From contig JAKGSH010000010.1 of the NCBI GenBank assembly GCA_021568835.1, positions 2,604,001 to 2,668,000 of the forward strand: a DNA stretch of 64,000 bases. Reading direction: 5' to 3'. A model generated the notes under the pieces. It worked only from the letters and a program-made list of their open reading frames with translations. It ran no database searches and had not been told where the DNA came from. The stretch comes from Streptomyces sp. Tue 6430 (GTDB taxonomy: Bacteria; Actinomycetota; Actinomycetes; Streptomycetales; Streptomycetaceae). Both the position numbers and the translations under genes were made by a program. The first letter of the stretch is position 1. Every line of letters begins with the position of its first letter. Positions 9,082 to 18,081 of this stretch are shown piece by piece.

Positions 9082-9107
9082 GTTCCCCGAAACTGCGAGC
9101 AAAAAAC
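9082..9107 (-). promoter_or_regulatory. Candidate sigmaB-type promoter for the STAS gene
   Basis: On the minus strand GTTTTT is followed after 14 bases by GGGAAC, close to the published Streptomyces sigmaB pattern of GNNT, 14-16 bases, GGGTAC. The inferred start is about 65 bases upstream of the GTG. The rest of 9012-9408 is unusually AT-rich for this window (especially 9110-9230) but contains no ORF. Confidence 0.35.
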
Positions 9108-9408
9108 AACCAATTCAAGAAAGAGGCTTGTTCCGATCGCCATAGGTCCTGTTCGATCCCATCAAGACCGGACTCAACCAATCTCGATCCAGACTTGATT
9201 CAATCTGTTCCAGTCTGATCAGTGGCAAGTCGGGTAGGCGCGCCCAGAGCATGCCTTTACCACCCTCGACGCGCAGGGGGCGCACATTGCACCAAAGGGG
9301 CGTGCGTCCTCGGACGTGCCGACTACATTCGGCAGGACGATGCACGCAGGCTGGACAGGGAAAGGTCCCGGCGGGGGCGCCGGGCACGGGCAGGGCTGAG
9401 GGGGCCGC

Positions 9409-10001
9409 ATGGCGAAGAAGGACGCACCGCCCCGCTGGGACCGCACGATGCAGCAGCGCCTCGCGCGCGGGGAGGCCGCCGCCCTCGGCGAGCTGTACGA
9501 CCGGTTCGCCTCACTGGTGCACGGTCTGGCCCACCGCGTGCTGGGGGACGAGCGGGCCGCCGACGACGTCACGCACGAGGTCTTCGCGCACGTGTGGGAG
9601 CACCCGGACTCCTACGACCCCTGGGACGGCTCCCTGCGCACCTGGGTCGCCGCCCTGACCCGCCGCCTGGCGGTGCGGCGGCTGCGCGCCACGGAGACCG
9701 CGGCGCTCGCGCCGGACGGCTCCGGCAGCGCCGGGGAACTCGCCGAGGCGCTGGAGGACAAGGTGCGGCACGCCTCGGTCGCCGCCCGCGCCGACTACAT
9801 CGTCCAGTCGATGCCGGCCCCGCTGCGCGCCGCCCTGGAACTGGCGTACTTCCAGCGCCGCGACTACCGCCAGACCGCCGCCGACCTCGGCGTCACCGAG
9901 GACGAGGCGCGCCGGCGCCTCCGCCTCGGCCTGCAGCTGCTCTCCACGGCCCACGACGCCGCCCCCGGCGCCCCGCCCGGACACTACGGGGTGCGGCATG
10001 A
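9409..10001 (+). CDS. ECF-type RNA polymerase sigma factor (stop displaced by apparent frameshift)
   Basis: Region 2 is visible at about residues 18-60 (ELYDRFASLVHGLAHRVL, then RAADDVTHEVFAHVW) and region 4 at about 130-180 (ELAYFQRRDYRQTAADLG, then EDEARRRLRLGLQLL). It is followed directly by a zinc-finger protein that is probably its anti-sigma factor. As written, the frame has no stop and runs on for 1030 codons through antisense and out-of-frame sequence. Adding one G to the GGGG at 9988-9991 would end it at a TGA (9999-10001) that forms an ATGA overlap with the next start. ATG at 9409; a recognisable -10/-35 was not found. Confidence 0.85.
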
Positions 10002-11194
10002 CCGAGGACCGGTCCCCCGCCGCTCCGCCGCCGCGCCTGGAACACCCGGTGCTCAAGGCCCTGTTGGGCGCCTGGGCACTGGCCGCCTGCTCGGCCGGGG
10101 AGACCGCCGCCGTCGAGGAGCACCTCGGCGACTGCGGGGCCTGCGCCGACGAGGCCCGGCGGCTGCGCGAGGCGGTCGGCCTGCTCCAGCGTCCCGACAG
10201 CCTCGACCTGGATCCGGGCCTGCGCACCCGCGTCCTGGAGGGCTGCCTGGACCGGCGCCCGCCGCGCATCCCGGTGCCCGGCTGGGCGACGGCGTACGAC
10301 GCGGAGACCGCCCGGCTGGACGCCCTGCTCCAGGACTTCGGGGACGCGGAGTGGCACGCGCCCGTGCGGCTGCGCTGGTTCCGCGGCCAGGACGCCACCA
10401 GCCGCCGTACGACCGTCGCCGGGGTCATCGCCCACCTGCTCGCGGTGGACGGGCTGGTCGCCGTCGCCCTGGGCCTCGACGATCCGCTGGGCCCGGTCAC
10501 CGACACCACCGCGGGCAAGCCGGCCGGCACGCCCGCGGAGCGGACGGAGGCGTTCTGGGAGGCCTCGCACCTCCCGCCGACCCGGTCCGTGCGCGGCCCC
10601 TGGCGGGAACAGGCCCACGCGGTCGTGCGCACGGTGTCCTTCGGCGACGAGGGCGCCTCCCGCACGGGCGGAGCCGGGCCCGGCGAGGACCCCGCCGCCA
10701 CCGCGGTGTCGTACGGCGACTTCGAACTGCCCCTGCGGGACGCGCTGGTGGACCGGGCCTTCGAATGCTGGGTGCACGCCGTGGACATCGCCGAGGCCGT
10801 CGACTACCCCTACGACCCGCCCGCGCCGCGCCACCTGCGCGGCATGGTCGACCTGGCCGCCCGGATGCTGCCGTCCGTCCTCGCCGAACGCCGCCGCGCG
10901 GGACTGGCCGGGCCGGGCGACCACCGGCACCTGGTGACCGCCGGCCGTCCCGGCCGCAGCCTGCGGCTGGAGATCGAGGGGCGCGGCGGCGGCGAGTGGT
11001 TCATCCCGCTCGACTCCCCGGCCGCGGTGGGCTCCGCCGACCACGAGGTGGCCCATGTCGCCCTGGACGACGTGGAGTTCTGCCGGCTCGCGGCGGGCCA
11101 CGTCTCCCCGGAGGAGGCGGCGGCCGGCCAGTCGGGCGACCGGACGGCCATCCGCGACGTCCTGTCCGCGGCGGCGTCCCTGAGCCGGATGTAG
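9998..11194 (+). CDS. Zinc-finger anti-sigma protein fused to a maleylpyruvate isomerase-like (MDMPI) domain
   Basis: Residues about 25-50 contain an H-x3-C-x2-C zinc-binding motif (HLGDCGAC) typical of zf-HC2 anti-sigma factors. The remainder (about 90-398) is a DinB/MDMPI metal- and mycothiol-binding fold, with DALLQDFGDAEW followed by the VIAHLLAVDG helix that carries a metal-binding His. The pairing with an upstream ECF gene suggests it holds that sigma factor inactive and responds to thiol or metal state. The ATG at 9998 overlaps the expected sigma stop. No transmembrane segment is seen, so it is probably cytoplasmic. Confidence 0.82.
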   Translation: MTEDRSPAAPPPRLEHPVLKALLGAWALAACSAGETAAVEEHLGDCGACADEARRLREAVGLLQRPDSLDLDPGLRTRVLEGCLDRRPPRIPVPGWATAYDAETARLDALLQDFGDAEWHAPVRLRWFRGQDATSRRTTVAGVIAHLLAVDGLVAVALGLDDPLGPVTDTTAGKPAGTPAERTEAFWEASHLPPTRSVRGPWREQAHAVVRTVSFGDEGASRTGGAGPGEDPAATAVSYGDFELPLRDALVDRAFECWVHAVDIAEAVDYPYDPPAPRHLRGMVDLAARMLPSVLAERRRAGLAGPGDHRHLVTAGRPGRSLRLEIEGRGGGEWFIPLDSPAAVGSADHEVAHVALDDVEFCRLAAGHVSPEEAAAGQSGDRTAIRDVLSAAASLSRM

Positions 11195-11260
11195 CCGAAC
11201 GCAGGCGAACGCAGCCGATGCCACCGGTCGGCCGCCGGACGCCGCCGGTCGCGGAGGTCA

Positions 11261-11304
11261 CCCGGTACGGAGGCGGAGTGCGCCCGGTACGGAGGCGGAG
11301 TGCG
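11261..11304. repeat. Two exact 22-bp direct repeats
   Basis: A 22-base unit beginning CCCGGTACGGAGG occurs twice head to tail at 11261 and 11283, in the gap between the MDMPI gene and the converging purU. Its role is unknown; the gap otherwise shows no ORF. Confidence 0.6.
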
Positions 11305-11340
11305 CCCGCGGGAGCCCCGGCGCGACGGGGCCGCGCCGGT

Positions 11341-12225
11341 CTACGCGAAGACGACCGTCCGCCGGCCGTTCAGCAGGATCCGGCGCTCCGCGTGCCACTT
11401 CACGGCCCGCGCCAGCGCCTGGCACTCCACGTCCCGTCCGACGGCCACGAGCTGGTCCGGCGTGACGTCGTGCCCGACGCGCTCGACCTCCTGCTCGATG
11501 ATCGGCCCCTCGTCGAGGTCGGCCGTCACGTAGTGGGCCGTCGCGCCGATCAGCTTCACGCCCCGCGTGTGCGCCTGGTGGTACGGCTTCGCGCCCTTGA
11601 AGCTCGGCAGGAACGAGTGGTGGATGTTGATGATCCTGCCGCTGAGCTGCTTGCACAGGTCGTCCGACAGGACCTGCATGTAGCGGGCCAGCACGACCAG
11701 CTCGACGCCCTCGGCGCGGACGATCTCCAGCAGCCGCGCCTCCGCCTCGGCCTTGTTCTCCCTCGTCACCGCGATGTGGTGGAAGGGGATGCCGTACGAA
11801 CCCACCAGCTCGGCGAAGTCGGTGTGGTTGGACACCACGGCCGCGATCTCCACCGGCAGCGCGCCGGTCCGGGCGCGGAACAGCAGGTCGTTCAGGCAGT
11901 GGCCGAACCTGCTGACCATCAGGACGACGCGCATCTTCTCGTCGGCCCGGTTGATCTGCCAGTCCATGTGGAAGGCGTCGCCGATCGCCGCGAAGCTCGC
12001 CCGCAGCTTGTCCACGGTCACCGGCGACTCCGCCGAGAAGTGGACGCGCATGAAGAACAGTCCCGTGTCGTGGTCGCCGAACTGCTGGCTGTCCTCGATG
12101 TTGCAGCCGGTCATGAACAGGTAGCTGGACACGGCGTGCACGATGCCCTGCTTGTCGGGGCAGGACAGCGTGAGGACGTACTGGTCGGCGAGGCTCGCCG
12201 TGGCGCGGGTGGACTGCTCACTCAT
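11341..12225 (-). CDS. purU: Formyltetrahydrofolate deformylase
   Basis: Hydrolyses 10-formyltetrahydrofolate to formate and tetrahydrofolate, balancing one-carbon pools for purine and methionine synthesis. An N-terminal ACT-type domain (YVLTLSCPDKQGIVHAVSSY) is followed by the formyltransferase fold with the expected catalytic elements: VVSNHTDF (Asn region), HHSFLPSF (His) and DEGPIIEQ (Asp). Length 294 is normal. ATG start at 12225. It converges on the MDMPI gene and lies upstream of the SCO4402-type gene on the same strand with a 134-base gap. Confidence 0.95.
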   Translation of the reverse strand: MSEQSTRATASLADQYVLTLSCPDKQGIVHAVSSYLFMTGCNIEDSQQFGDHDTGLFFMRVHFSAESPVTVDKLRASFAAIGDAFHMDWQINRADEKMRVVLMVSRFGHCLNDLLFRARTGALPVEIAAVVSNHTDFAELVGSYGIPFHHIAVTRENKAEAEARLLEIVRAEGVELVVLARYMQVLSDDLCKQLSGRIINIHHSFLPSFKGAKPYHQAHTRGVKLIGATAHYVTADLDEGPIIEQEVERVGHDVTPDQLVAVGRDVECQALARAVKWHAERRILLNGRRTVVFA

Positions 12226-12359
12226 GCAGCACAGGGTCTCATGACGGGCCGCGCCCGCAGGAAATCCGTCCGCAGGGCGGGATCCCGCCCGCCACGCCGC
12301 CCGTCACACCGCTCGCCGGCTCACCACGCCGTCCGTCACGCCGTCCGCCACACGGCCCG

Positions 12360-12860
12360 TCACGCCGTCCGCGTCATGATCCGCAGCACTTCGAGCGTGC
12401 GCGGCGGGGTGTCCGGCTCCTCGCCGTCGGCCACCGCCATGCGCACGTGGGCGTCGCGCGCCGCCCGGACCGCGTCCGGCCAGCCCTCGTGGTCGATGTA
12501 GGCGGAGACCGGGGCGTCCGGCCCGACCTGGTGCATGATCCGCAGCACGCGCAGCACGGCGGTGTCGACGAGCGCCGCCTCCTGGGAGTCCCGGAAGATC
12601 GTGCCGACGTACTTCTCGGCGGACCAGTTGTCGAGCCAGGTGTCCTCGACCAGGCGGTACACGGCGTCGGTGACGTCGCCGTACCCGTCCGCGCCGGCCA
12701 GCCAGACGTCCCGCTGGAACACCGGGTCGGAGAGCATGTGCAGCGCGGAGCGCACATTGCTGCGCCAGCGCCACCACGGCATGTCGTTGAGTGGCATGCC
12801 GCCCATGGTGGAGGAGCGGCGGCCGCGACGGGAAGAGTTCTCCGAACCTTGCACGGTCAT
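12360..12860 (-). CDS. SCO4402-family conserved hypothetical protein
   Basis: About 166 residues, strongly reminiscent of the actinobacterial SCO4402 family: MPLNDMPWWRWRSNVRSALH followed by the DAVYRLVEDTWLDNW helix. No catalytic motif or membrane segment is evident and the biochemical role is unknown. The start at 12860 (MTVQGSEN) is preferred; ATG 12905 and internal ATGs before MPLND are alternatives. It is transcribed toward purU and divergently from the solute-binding lipoprotein gene. Confidence 0.7.
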   Translation of the reverse strand: MTVQGSENSSRRGRRSSTMGGMPLNDMPWWRWRSNVRSALHMLSDPVFQRDVWLAGADGYGDVTDAVYRLVEDTWLDNWSAEKYVGTIFRDSQEAALVDTAVLRVLRIMHQVGPDAPVSAYIDHEGWPDAVRAARDAHVRMAVADGEEPDTPPRTLEVLRIMTRTA

Positions 12861-12972
12861 CGATCGTACGTTTCCCCGCCCCGCGGGACGCACCAGCCCC
12901 CGCAATTCACCTCTCCGTCACCTTTCATTGACGTTAGGTCACTCACAGGTTGGCCATGTGGCGGAATCGTGC

Positions 12973-14331
12973 ATGAGCATGACCGGTAGGCAACACACGA
13001 AAAGCACCTTCCTCCCCAGGGCCAACCGCCCCGCCAGGTCTTTCCTCCCCATCATCCGGTCGGTGAGCGCCCTGGCGGCGTGTGCGTCGCTCGCCGCCGG
13101 CTGCGGACTCGCCCCCAGCGTCTCGGGCAGCTCCGGGGACGACCCCATCGTCGTCATGACCTGGGCGCCGGAAGGCACCGCGGCCACCAACAAGCCCGGT
13201 ATGCCCGCCTTCGCCCGCGCCTACGCCCGTTGGGTCAACGCCAACGGCGGACTGAACGGCCGCAAGCTCGAGGTCCTCACCTGCAACGACCACAACAACG
13301 GCGTGGACGCCGCCAAGTGCGCCCGGCAGGCCGTGAAGGCGGGAGCGGTCGCCGTCGTCGGCTCCTACAGCCAGCGCTCCGACGCCTTCCTCCCGCACCT
13401 GGAGGGGGCCGGCATCCCCTACATCGGCGGCTACGGCGTCACCAACGCCGAGTTCACCAGCCCGCTCTCCTACCCGGTCAACGGCGGCCAGCCGGCACTG
13501 CTGGCCGGCCTCGGCAAGGAACTCGCCGCGGACTGCGGCCGCGTCGCCCTGGTGCGCCCCGACACCATCGCGGGTGACACCCTGACCCCCATGCTCGACG
13601 CCGGCCTCACGGCGGGCGGCCACGACAAGGCCGTGGACCAGCTGGCCGCGGAGGACGCCACCGAGTACTCGGTGCAGGCCGAAGCCTCCCTGAAGGAGGT
13701 GACCGCGACGGGCGGGACCGACCCGGCCGGCGAGACCGGCGAGACCGGCAAGGGCGGCGGGTGCGTGGTCCCCGTCCTCGGCGACCGCACCGACACCTTC
13801 ATGGACTCCTTCCGGCGGGCCCGCGAGGACCACTCCGACGTGAGCACCGCCACCGTCCTCGGCAGCGTCGACCAGACGGTCATCAACTCCACCGGCGGCG
13901 CGTCCAGCGCCTTCGAGGGGGCGTACGTCACCGGCTGGTACCCGGTGGCGAGCGACCCGCGCTGGGACCAGATGAAGAAGGTGATCAGCGAGAGCGCCTT
14001 CTCCGACACCCGGATCGACCCCGCGGACACGGGCGTGCAGACCACCTGGATCGCCTACACCGTCTTCCGGAAGGTCGTGGAGTCGCTGGGCGGCGGCGCG
14101 GTGACCGCCGACACCGTCACCGGCGCCCTCGACGACGGCCTGCGGATCGACACGGGCGGGCTCACCCCCACCCTGCGCTGGGAGTTCACCGACCAGCTCG
14201 CCTCGATCGGCTTCCCGCGCCTGGTCAATGCCGATGTGACCCTGCAGACCGTGAAGCAGGGCCGGCTGGCGGCGGCGAAGGAGGGCTTCGTCGACGTCAC
14301 GAAGACGCTGGAGAACGCCGACGTCGACTGA
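12973..14331 (+). CDS. ABC-type branched-chain amino-acid-like substrate-binding lipoprotein
   Basis: An exported lipoprotein of 452 residues. The signal peptide ends in the lipobox LAAGC at about residues 39-43, so Cys43 would be lipidated. The mature part is a type-1 periplasmic-binding fold (Peripla_BP_6-like): FARAYARWVNANGGLNGRKL, then the segment VAVVGSYSQRSDAFLP. No permease or ATPase gene is nearby, so it may act with a distant transporter or as a sensor. ATG 12973 precedes another ATG by two codons; no strong ribosome site is visible. Confidence 0.8.
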   Translation: MSMTGRQHTKSTFLPRANRPARSFLPIIRSVSALAACASLAAGCGLAPSVSGSSGDDPIVVMTWAPEGTAATNKPGMPAFARAYARWVNANGGLNGRKLEVLTCNDHNNGVDAAKCARQAVKAGAVAVVGSYSQRSDAFLPHLEGAGIPYIGGYGVTNAEFTSPLSYPVNGGQPALLAGLGKELAADCGRVALVRPDTIAGDTLTPMLDAGLTAGGHDKAVDQLAAEDATEYSVQAEASLKEVTATGGTDPAGETGETGKGGGCVVPVLGDRTDTFMDSFRRAREDHSDVSTATVLGSVDQTVINSTGGASSAFEGAYVTGWYPVASDPRWDQMKKVISESAFSDTRIDPADTGVQTTWIAYTVFRKVVESLGGGAVTADTVTGALDDGLRIDTGGLTPTLRWEFTDQLASIGFPRLVNADVTLQTVKQGRLAAAKEGFVDVTKTLENADVD

Positions 14332-14349
14332 GACCGACGGGCGCGGACC

Positions 14350-14449
14350 GGGGCCGGTGCCGGCTGGGGCCGGTGTCGGCTGGGGCCGGTGTCGGCTGGG
14401 GCCGGTGTCGGCTGAGGCCGACGCCGGTCGGGGCCGACGCCGGCCGGGG
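14350..14449. repeat. Six 16-bp tandem repeats with internal hairpin, between convergent genes
   Basis: Units begin at 14350, 14366, 14382, 14398, 14414 and 14430; the first four are nearly identical (GGGGCCGGTGTCGGCT) and the last two are diverged. Each holds GCCG...CGGC complementarity. The period is not a multiple of three, so it is not a coding repeat. It fills most of the 129-base gap between two converging stops and could terminate transcription from both sides. Confidence 0.7.
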
Positions 14450-14460
14450 CCCTCCCCGGG

Positions 14461-16200
14461 TCACAGCTGCGTCGGCTGCCGCTCCGTCAGTCCGTACGTC
14501 TTCGCGATCGCGTTCCACAGCTTCGCGGCCTGCGTCTTCTGGGCGCTGGCCGTGCCGCTCGCGCGGTTGGCCTCCTGCGTCCGGCCCGTGGCGCGGGCCT
14601 GGCCCTTCTTGCAGAGCTTGCCCTTGTCGGCGGCCACCTGGTCGGCCCAGGCCGCGTAGTGGTCGTCGGCGGAGGCCGAGGCCTGCCACGCCTTGGTGAG
14701 CGCGGCGGTCAGCGCGGCGTGCTCCGGAAGTTTGTCGACGGCCAGGCCGGACAACGAGGTCACCAGCCCGGTGCGCTGCTTCGCCGCCTCCCGCAGGTCG
14801 GTGGCGGCCTTGGCGAGGTTGCCGCACCTCTTCACGTCGGCGACCGCGCTGATCACGGTCGCCCGGCTGCTGCCGCTGTCCGCGAGCAGCTCGTCCAGGG
14901 CGATCGCCTGCTGCTCGGCAGCGTCGGCGGACGGCGAGGCGGAGCCCTCCTCCGTGGCGGGCTGTGACGCGGCGACGGTCTTGTCGTCGTCGCCCTGCTC
15001 GTCGCCGCCCCCGCCGGAGAGCAGGGCGCCCGCGCCCACTCCGACGACGACGAGGGCCACGCCGACCGCCGCGAACAGCGGCACCCGCGAACCGCTCCGG
15101 CCGCCGCCGCCCCGGTGGTCGTCGTCGCGCATCGCGCGCCGCCCGCCGGAGCCGCCGCCGGGCGGGGTGTACGAGGGCTGGGCGTGGGCGGCGGGGTGGG
15201 CGCCGTAGCCGGGGGGCTCGGGCTCCGAGAAGCGCGGCATCTGCTGCGTGGACCCGGCCGGGCCGTCGTCGGCGGGGCCGCCGCGGAAGAGGTTGTCGAA
15301 CTCGGCGGGCGGCTGTTTCTCGCCGGCGCCGTAGGGGCCCTGGCCGGTCACCGGCGGAATGTACTGGGTGGCCTCGGCGTCGGCGTGGGAGCCGTGCTGC
15401 CCGCCGTGGGCGGCCTGCGGTCCCGGGGCGTGCTGCTGGGCGCGGCCCAGGTAGTGGGTGGACTCCGCGGGGGACTCGGGCGGCAGGGCGCCCGGCATGC
15501 CCGGCGCGACCGGCGGGAGGTACTGCGTCGCGCCCTCGTCCCTCGCCCCCGGTGCGGGGACGGGCGGTATGTACTGGGTGGCCCCCTCGTCCACGGGCGC
15601 GGGCCCGGACGCGGAGACCGGGGGTATGTACTGGGTGGCGCCGTCGGCCACGGGCGCGGGCCCGGACGCGGAGACCGGGGGTATGTACTGGGTGGCGCCG
15701 TCGGCCATGGGGGGCAGCGGCGCGGACGGCACGCCGTGGCCGTACGACGACGGCGCGGGGGCGCCCTCGGGCGGCAGCGGGCCGGCGCCCTGAGCGGGTC
15801 CGGGCTGCGGTGCGGCCCGCCACGCGTCGGGGCCCGTCGGCTGCGGGGTGTCCCACTGCCGGTCCCCGCCCCACTGCTGCTGGTCCGCCGGGGGCGGCCA
15901 GGCCTGCCCCGGCTGCTGCCCGGTCCGGTGACCCGCCTGGTGTCCGGTCTGCCGGTCCGCCGGGTAGTCCGGCTGCTGTTCCGGCCCCCAGGACCGGTCC
16001 CAGGTCTGTCCGCCGGCCGACGGGCCCGCTGACGGCGGGGGCGACGGCTGTCCGCCGTACTGCCGCTGCCCGCCGTGGGGATCGTGCCGCGGACCGTTCA
16101 CCGCGCCCGGCAGCAGGGGTTCCCCGCCGTCGGAGGGCAGCACGATGCCTTCGCGCGCGGGTCGCGCCGAGGGCTCCTCGCCCTGTCCACTCTGCGTCAC
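14461..16200 (-). CDS. Proline-rich single-pass membrane protein with ATQYIPPV repeats
   Basis: A 579-residue protein with a long disordered Pro/Gly/Gln-rich cytoplasmic part, one membrane segment (VPLFAAVGVALVVVGVGAGAL, approximately residues 378-400) and an approximately 180-residue extracytoplasmic domain with two cysteines (KRCGNL, KLCKKG). The disordered part carries several GATQYIPPV-like motifs, two within exact 57-base DNA repeats. Such Thr-centred motifs resemble Ser/Thr-kinase substrate sites recognised by FHA domains, but this is inference. GTG at 16200 has AGGAG six bases upstream. No homologous function is recognised. Confidence 0.75.
   Translation of the reverse strand: MTQSGQGEEPSARPAREGIVLPSDGGEPLLPGAVNGPRHDPHGGQRQYGGQPSPPPSAGPSAGGQTWDRSWGPEQQPDYPADRQTGHQAGHRTGQQPGQAWPPPADQQQWGGDRQWDTPQPTGPDAWRAAPQPGPAQGAGPLPPEGAPAPSSYGHGVPSAPLPPMADGATQYIPPVSASGPAPVADGATQYIPPVSASGPAPVDEGATQYIPPVPAPGARDEGATQYLPPVAPGMPGALPPESPAESTHYLGRAQQHAPGPQAAHGGQHGSHADAEATQYIPPVTGQGPYGAGEKQPPAEFDNLFRGGPADDGPAGSTQQMPRFSEPEPPGYGAHPAAHAQPSYTPPGGGSGGRRAMRDDDHRGGGGRSGSRVPLFAAVGVALVVVGVGAGALLSGGGGDEQGDDDKTVAASQPATEEGSASPSADAAEQQAIALDELLADSGSSRATVISAVADVKRCGNLAKAATDLREAAKQRTGLVTSLSGLAVDKLPEHAALTAALTKAWQASASADDHYAAWADQVAADKGKLCKKGQARATGRTQEANRASGTASAQKTQAAKLWNAIAKTYGLTERQPTQL
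15603..15716. repeat. 57-bp in-frame tandem repeat
   Basis: Two almost identical 57-base units start at 15603 and 15660 and encode 19 residues each (ADGATQYIPPVSASGPAPV). Degenerate relatives continue to about 15530 and at 15350. The period keeps frame, so copy number can vary without disrupting the protein. Confidence 0.75.
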
Positions 16201-16399
16201 CGGGACTCCTGCTGATGGGGGACCTTCGGAATCGTCGGCTCACGCTACCGGGTCCCCGGAACCCCGTGCTACGCAGCTCAGGTCATGATCTCCCTCTCGT
16301 GCGACGGACGAAGGACCGGAACGCCGTGTGCCGTACCCGCCGCCGGCTCCCCGACGACGGGCCGTTTCCCGGCCGTTCACACCACGGCGTCCCGGATGT

Positions 16400-17784
16400 T
16401 CACGCGGCGGCCTGGAGATCCAGTCGCGCCCCGAACTCCCTGACCACGGGCTCCTCCCGGAACGGCTCCAGCCGCTGCTGGAGGTCGTCCAGGTACTCGG
16501 CACCGCGGTCGGAGCGCAGCGTCTCCAGCAACTCCACCGCTTTCGTACCGGTGTTGCAGGCCTGCTCGACCTCTCGCTGCTGCACCTGCGCCGTGGCCAA
16601 CAGCACATATCCGATGGCCCGTCGGCGGGCCCGGCTCCGCGGGTGCCCGGCCAGGGCCTGTTCCGCGCAGCGCGCCGCCGCCTCGGCCTGACCGAGGTCA
16701 CGGTGGCAGTGCGCCAACTCGTCGGCCAGATAGGCCTCGTCGAAGTGCGCGATCCACGCCGGGTCGTCCCCGGCCGCCGGATCGGCCGCCTCCAGCGCCG
16801 ACACGGCCCGCCCGGACGCCGCGTGAGCCGCCCGTACGTCGCCCATGAGGGCGTGCCCGCGGGCCTCGGCGGCGTGGAACATGGCCTCCGCGCGCGGCGT
16901 CACCCGCCCCGCGCCCCCTCCTGTGCCGCGCGCGCCAACTGGGCGATCTCGCGCGGGTTCCCGAGCTGGGCGGCGAGGTGGCTCATGGAGGCGGCGAGCA
17001 CGTAGCCGCCGTAGCCGCGGTCGCCCGCCGCCTGGGCGAGGCGCAGGGCCTGGATGTAGTAGCGCTGGGCGAGGCCGGGCTGTCCGGTGTCGACGGCCAT
17101 GTAGCCCGCCAGTTCGGTCAGCCGGGCCACGGACGCGAAGAGTTCGCGCCCCACCGCCTCCCGGTAGGAGCCGGCGAGCAGGCCGGAGACGACGCTGTTG
17201 AGGTAGTGCACGACGACCGGGCGCACGTGTCCGCTGCCGTACTGGTGGTCCAGTTCGACCAGCGCCTGGGTCATCGCCCTGACGGCCGCCACGTCGGGCA
17301 GGCCCACCCGGGGGCCGGCCGAGCGCGCCACCTGCGTGTCGGGCGAGGAGATCAGCCAGTCGCGGCTCGGTTCGACCAGCGCGGAGGCGGCCACGGACGA
17401 CCCCGAGAGGAAGTCCCGCCGGCCCACGTCACTGCGCCACAGCTCGCAGACCTGCTCGATGGCCCCCAGTACCGTCGGCGAGTACTGGAGGCCGACGCCC
17501 GACGCGAGGTTCTTGCCGTTGGCCATGCCGATCTCGTCGATCGTGACCGTACGGCCGAGTTTGCGGCCCAGGGCCTCGGCGATGACCGCCGGGGCGCGTC
17601 CCCGCGGCTGCTGTCCGCGCAGCCAACGGGCCACGGACGTCTTGTCGTAGCGCAGGTCGAGGCCGTGCTCGGCGCCGCACATGTTCACGCGGCGGGCGAG
17701 CCCGGCGTTCGAGCATCCCGCTTCCTGGATGAGCGCCTGCAGCCGTTCGTTCGGCTGCCGCGCGACGAGAGGCCTTGCGGCCAT
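16400..17784 (-). pseudogene. XRE-family regulator with TPR-like C-terminal half, split by a 1-nt frameshift
   Basis: The 5' part (ATG 17784, AGGGGG ribosome site) encodes an HTH-like head (PNERLQALIQEAGCSNAGLA and KTSVARWLRGQQPRGRAP) and helical repeats ending ...AAQEGARGG-stop at 16900. The rest continues in the next frame from VTPRAEAMFHAAEARGHAL to 16400. The two halves are joined in related Streptomyces regulators (NsdA-like architecture, about 460 residues). Adding one G to the coding-strand GGGG at 16907-16910 restores a single 461-residue protein. This is probably a sequencing indel; alternatively the stop overlaps a GTG (GTGA) and two coupled proteins are made. Confidence 0.75.
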
Positions 17785-18081
17785 TGGCACTACCCCCTGT
17801 GGCTGCGGTGCCTTTCCCGCGCACCGAGTTGATGTGTCTTCCACCGAAAAGTTCCGGCCGTGAAGATCAATGCCCCGCGGTCAGGACGAGAATGCGAGAC
17901 ATGCGAGGATTGCCTGGGTAAAGACGGAAGCTTCCCCTCAACCTCCCTACCCGCTCCCGCGCTCGTTCCTCGCGCGCGCCCCCGGTGATGCACCCGTGCG
18001 CCCCGGACGGCGAACCGGTGCTCCTCCCCCGCGCACGTGGGCGGGCCGTAACCCCCGGTGACGCCCGGAGTTGTGTTCATC

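Noticed and set aside
10002..12501. Continuation of the sigma factor frame as a 1030-codon ORF
   Set aside because: It overlaps the MDMPI gene out of frame and purU in antisense; the lack of a stop is explained by GC bias plus a one-base indel.
12926..12960. DmdR1 iron box upstream of the solute-binding lipoprotein
   Set aside because: TTAGGTCACTCACAGGTT only partly resembles the 19-base iron box; the dyad is too poor.
15530..15716. Possible CRISPR-like repeat array
   Set aside because: The repeats are contiguous, in frame and encode a protein low-complexity region; there are no unique spacers or cas genes.
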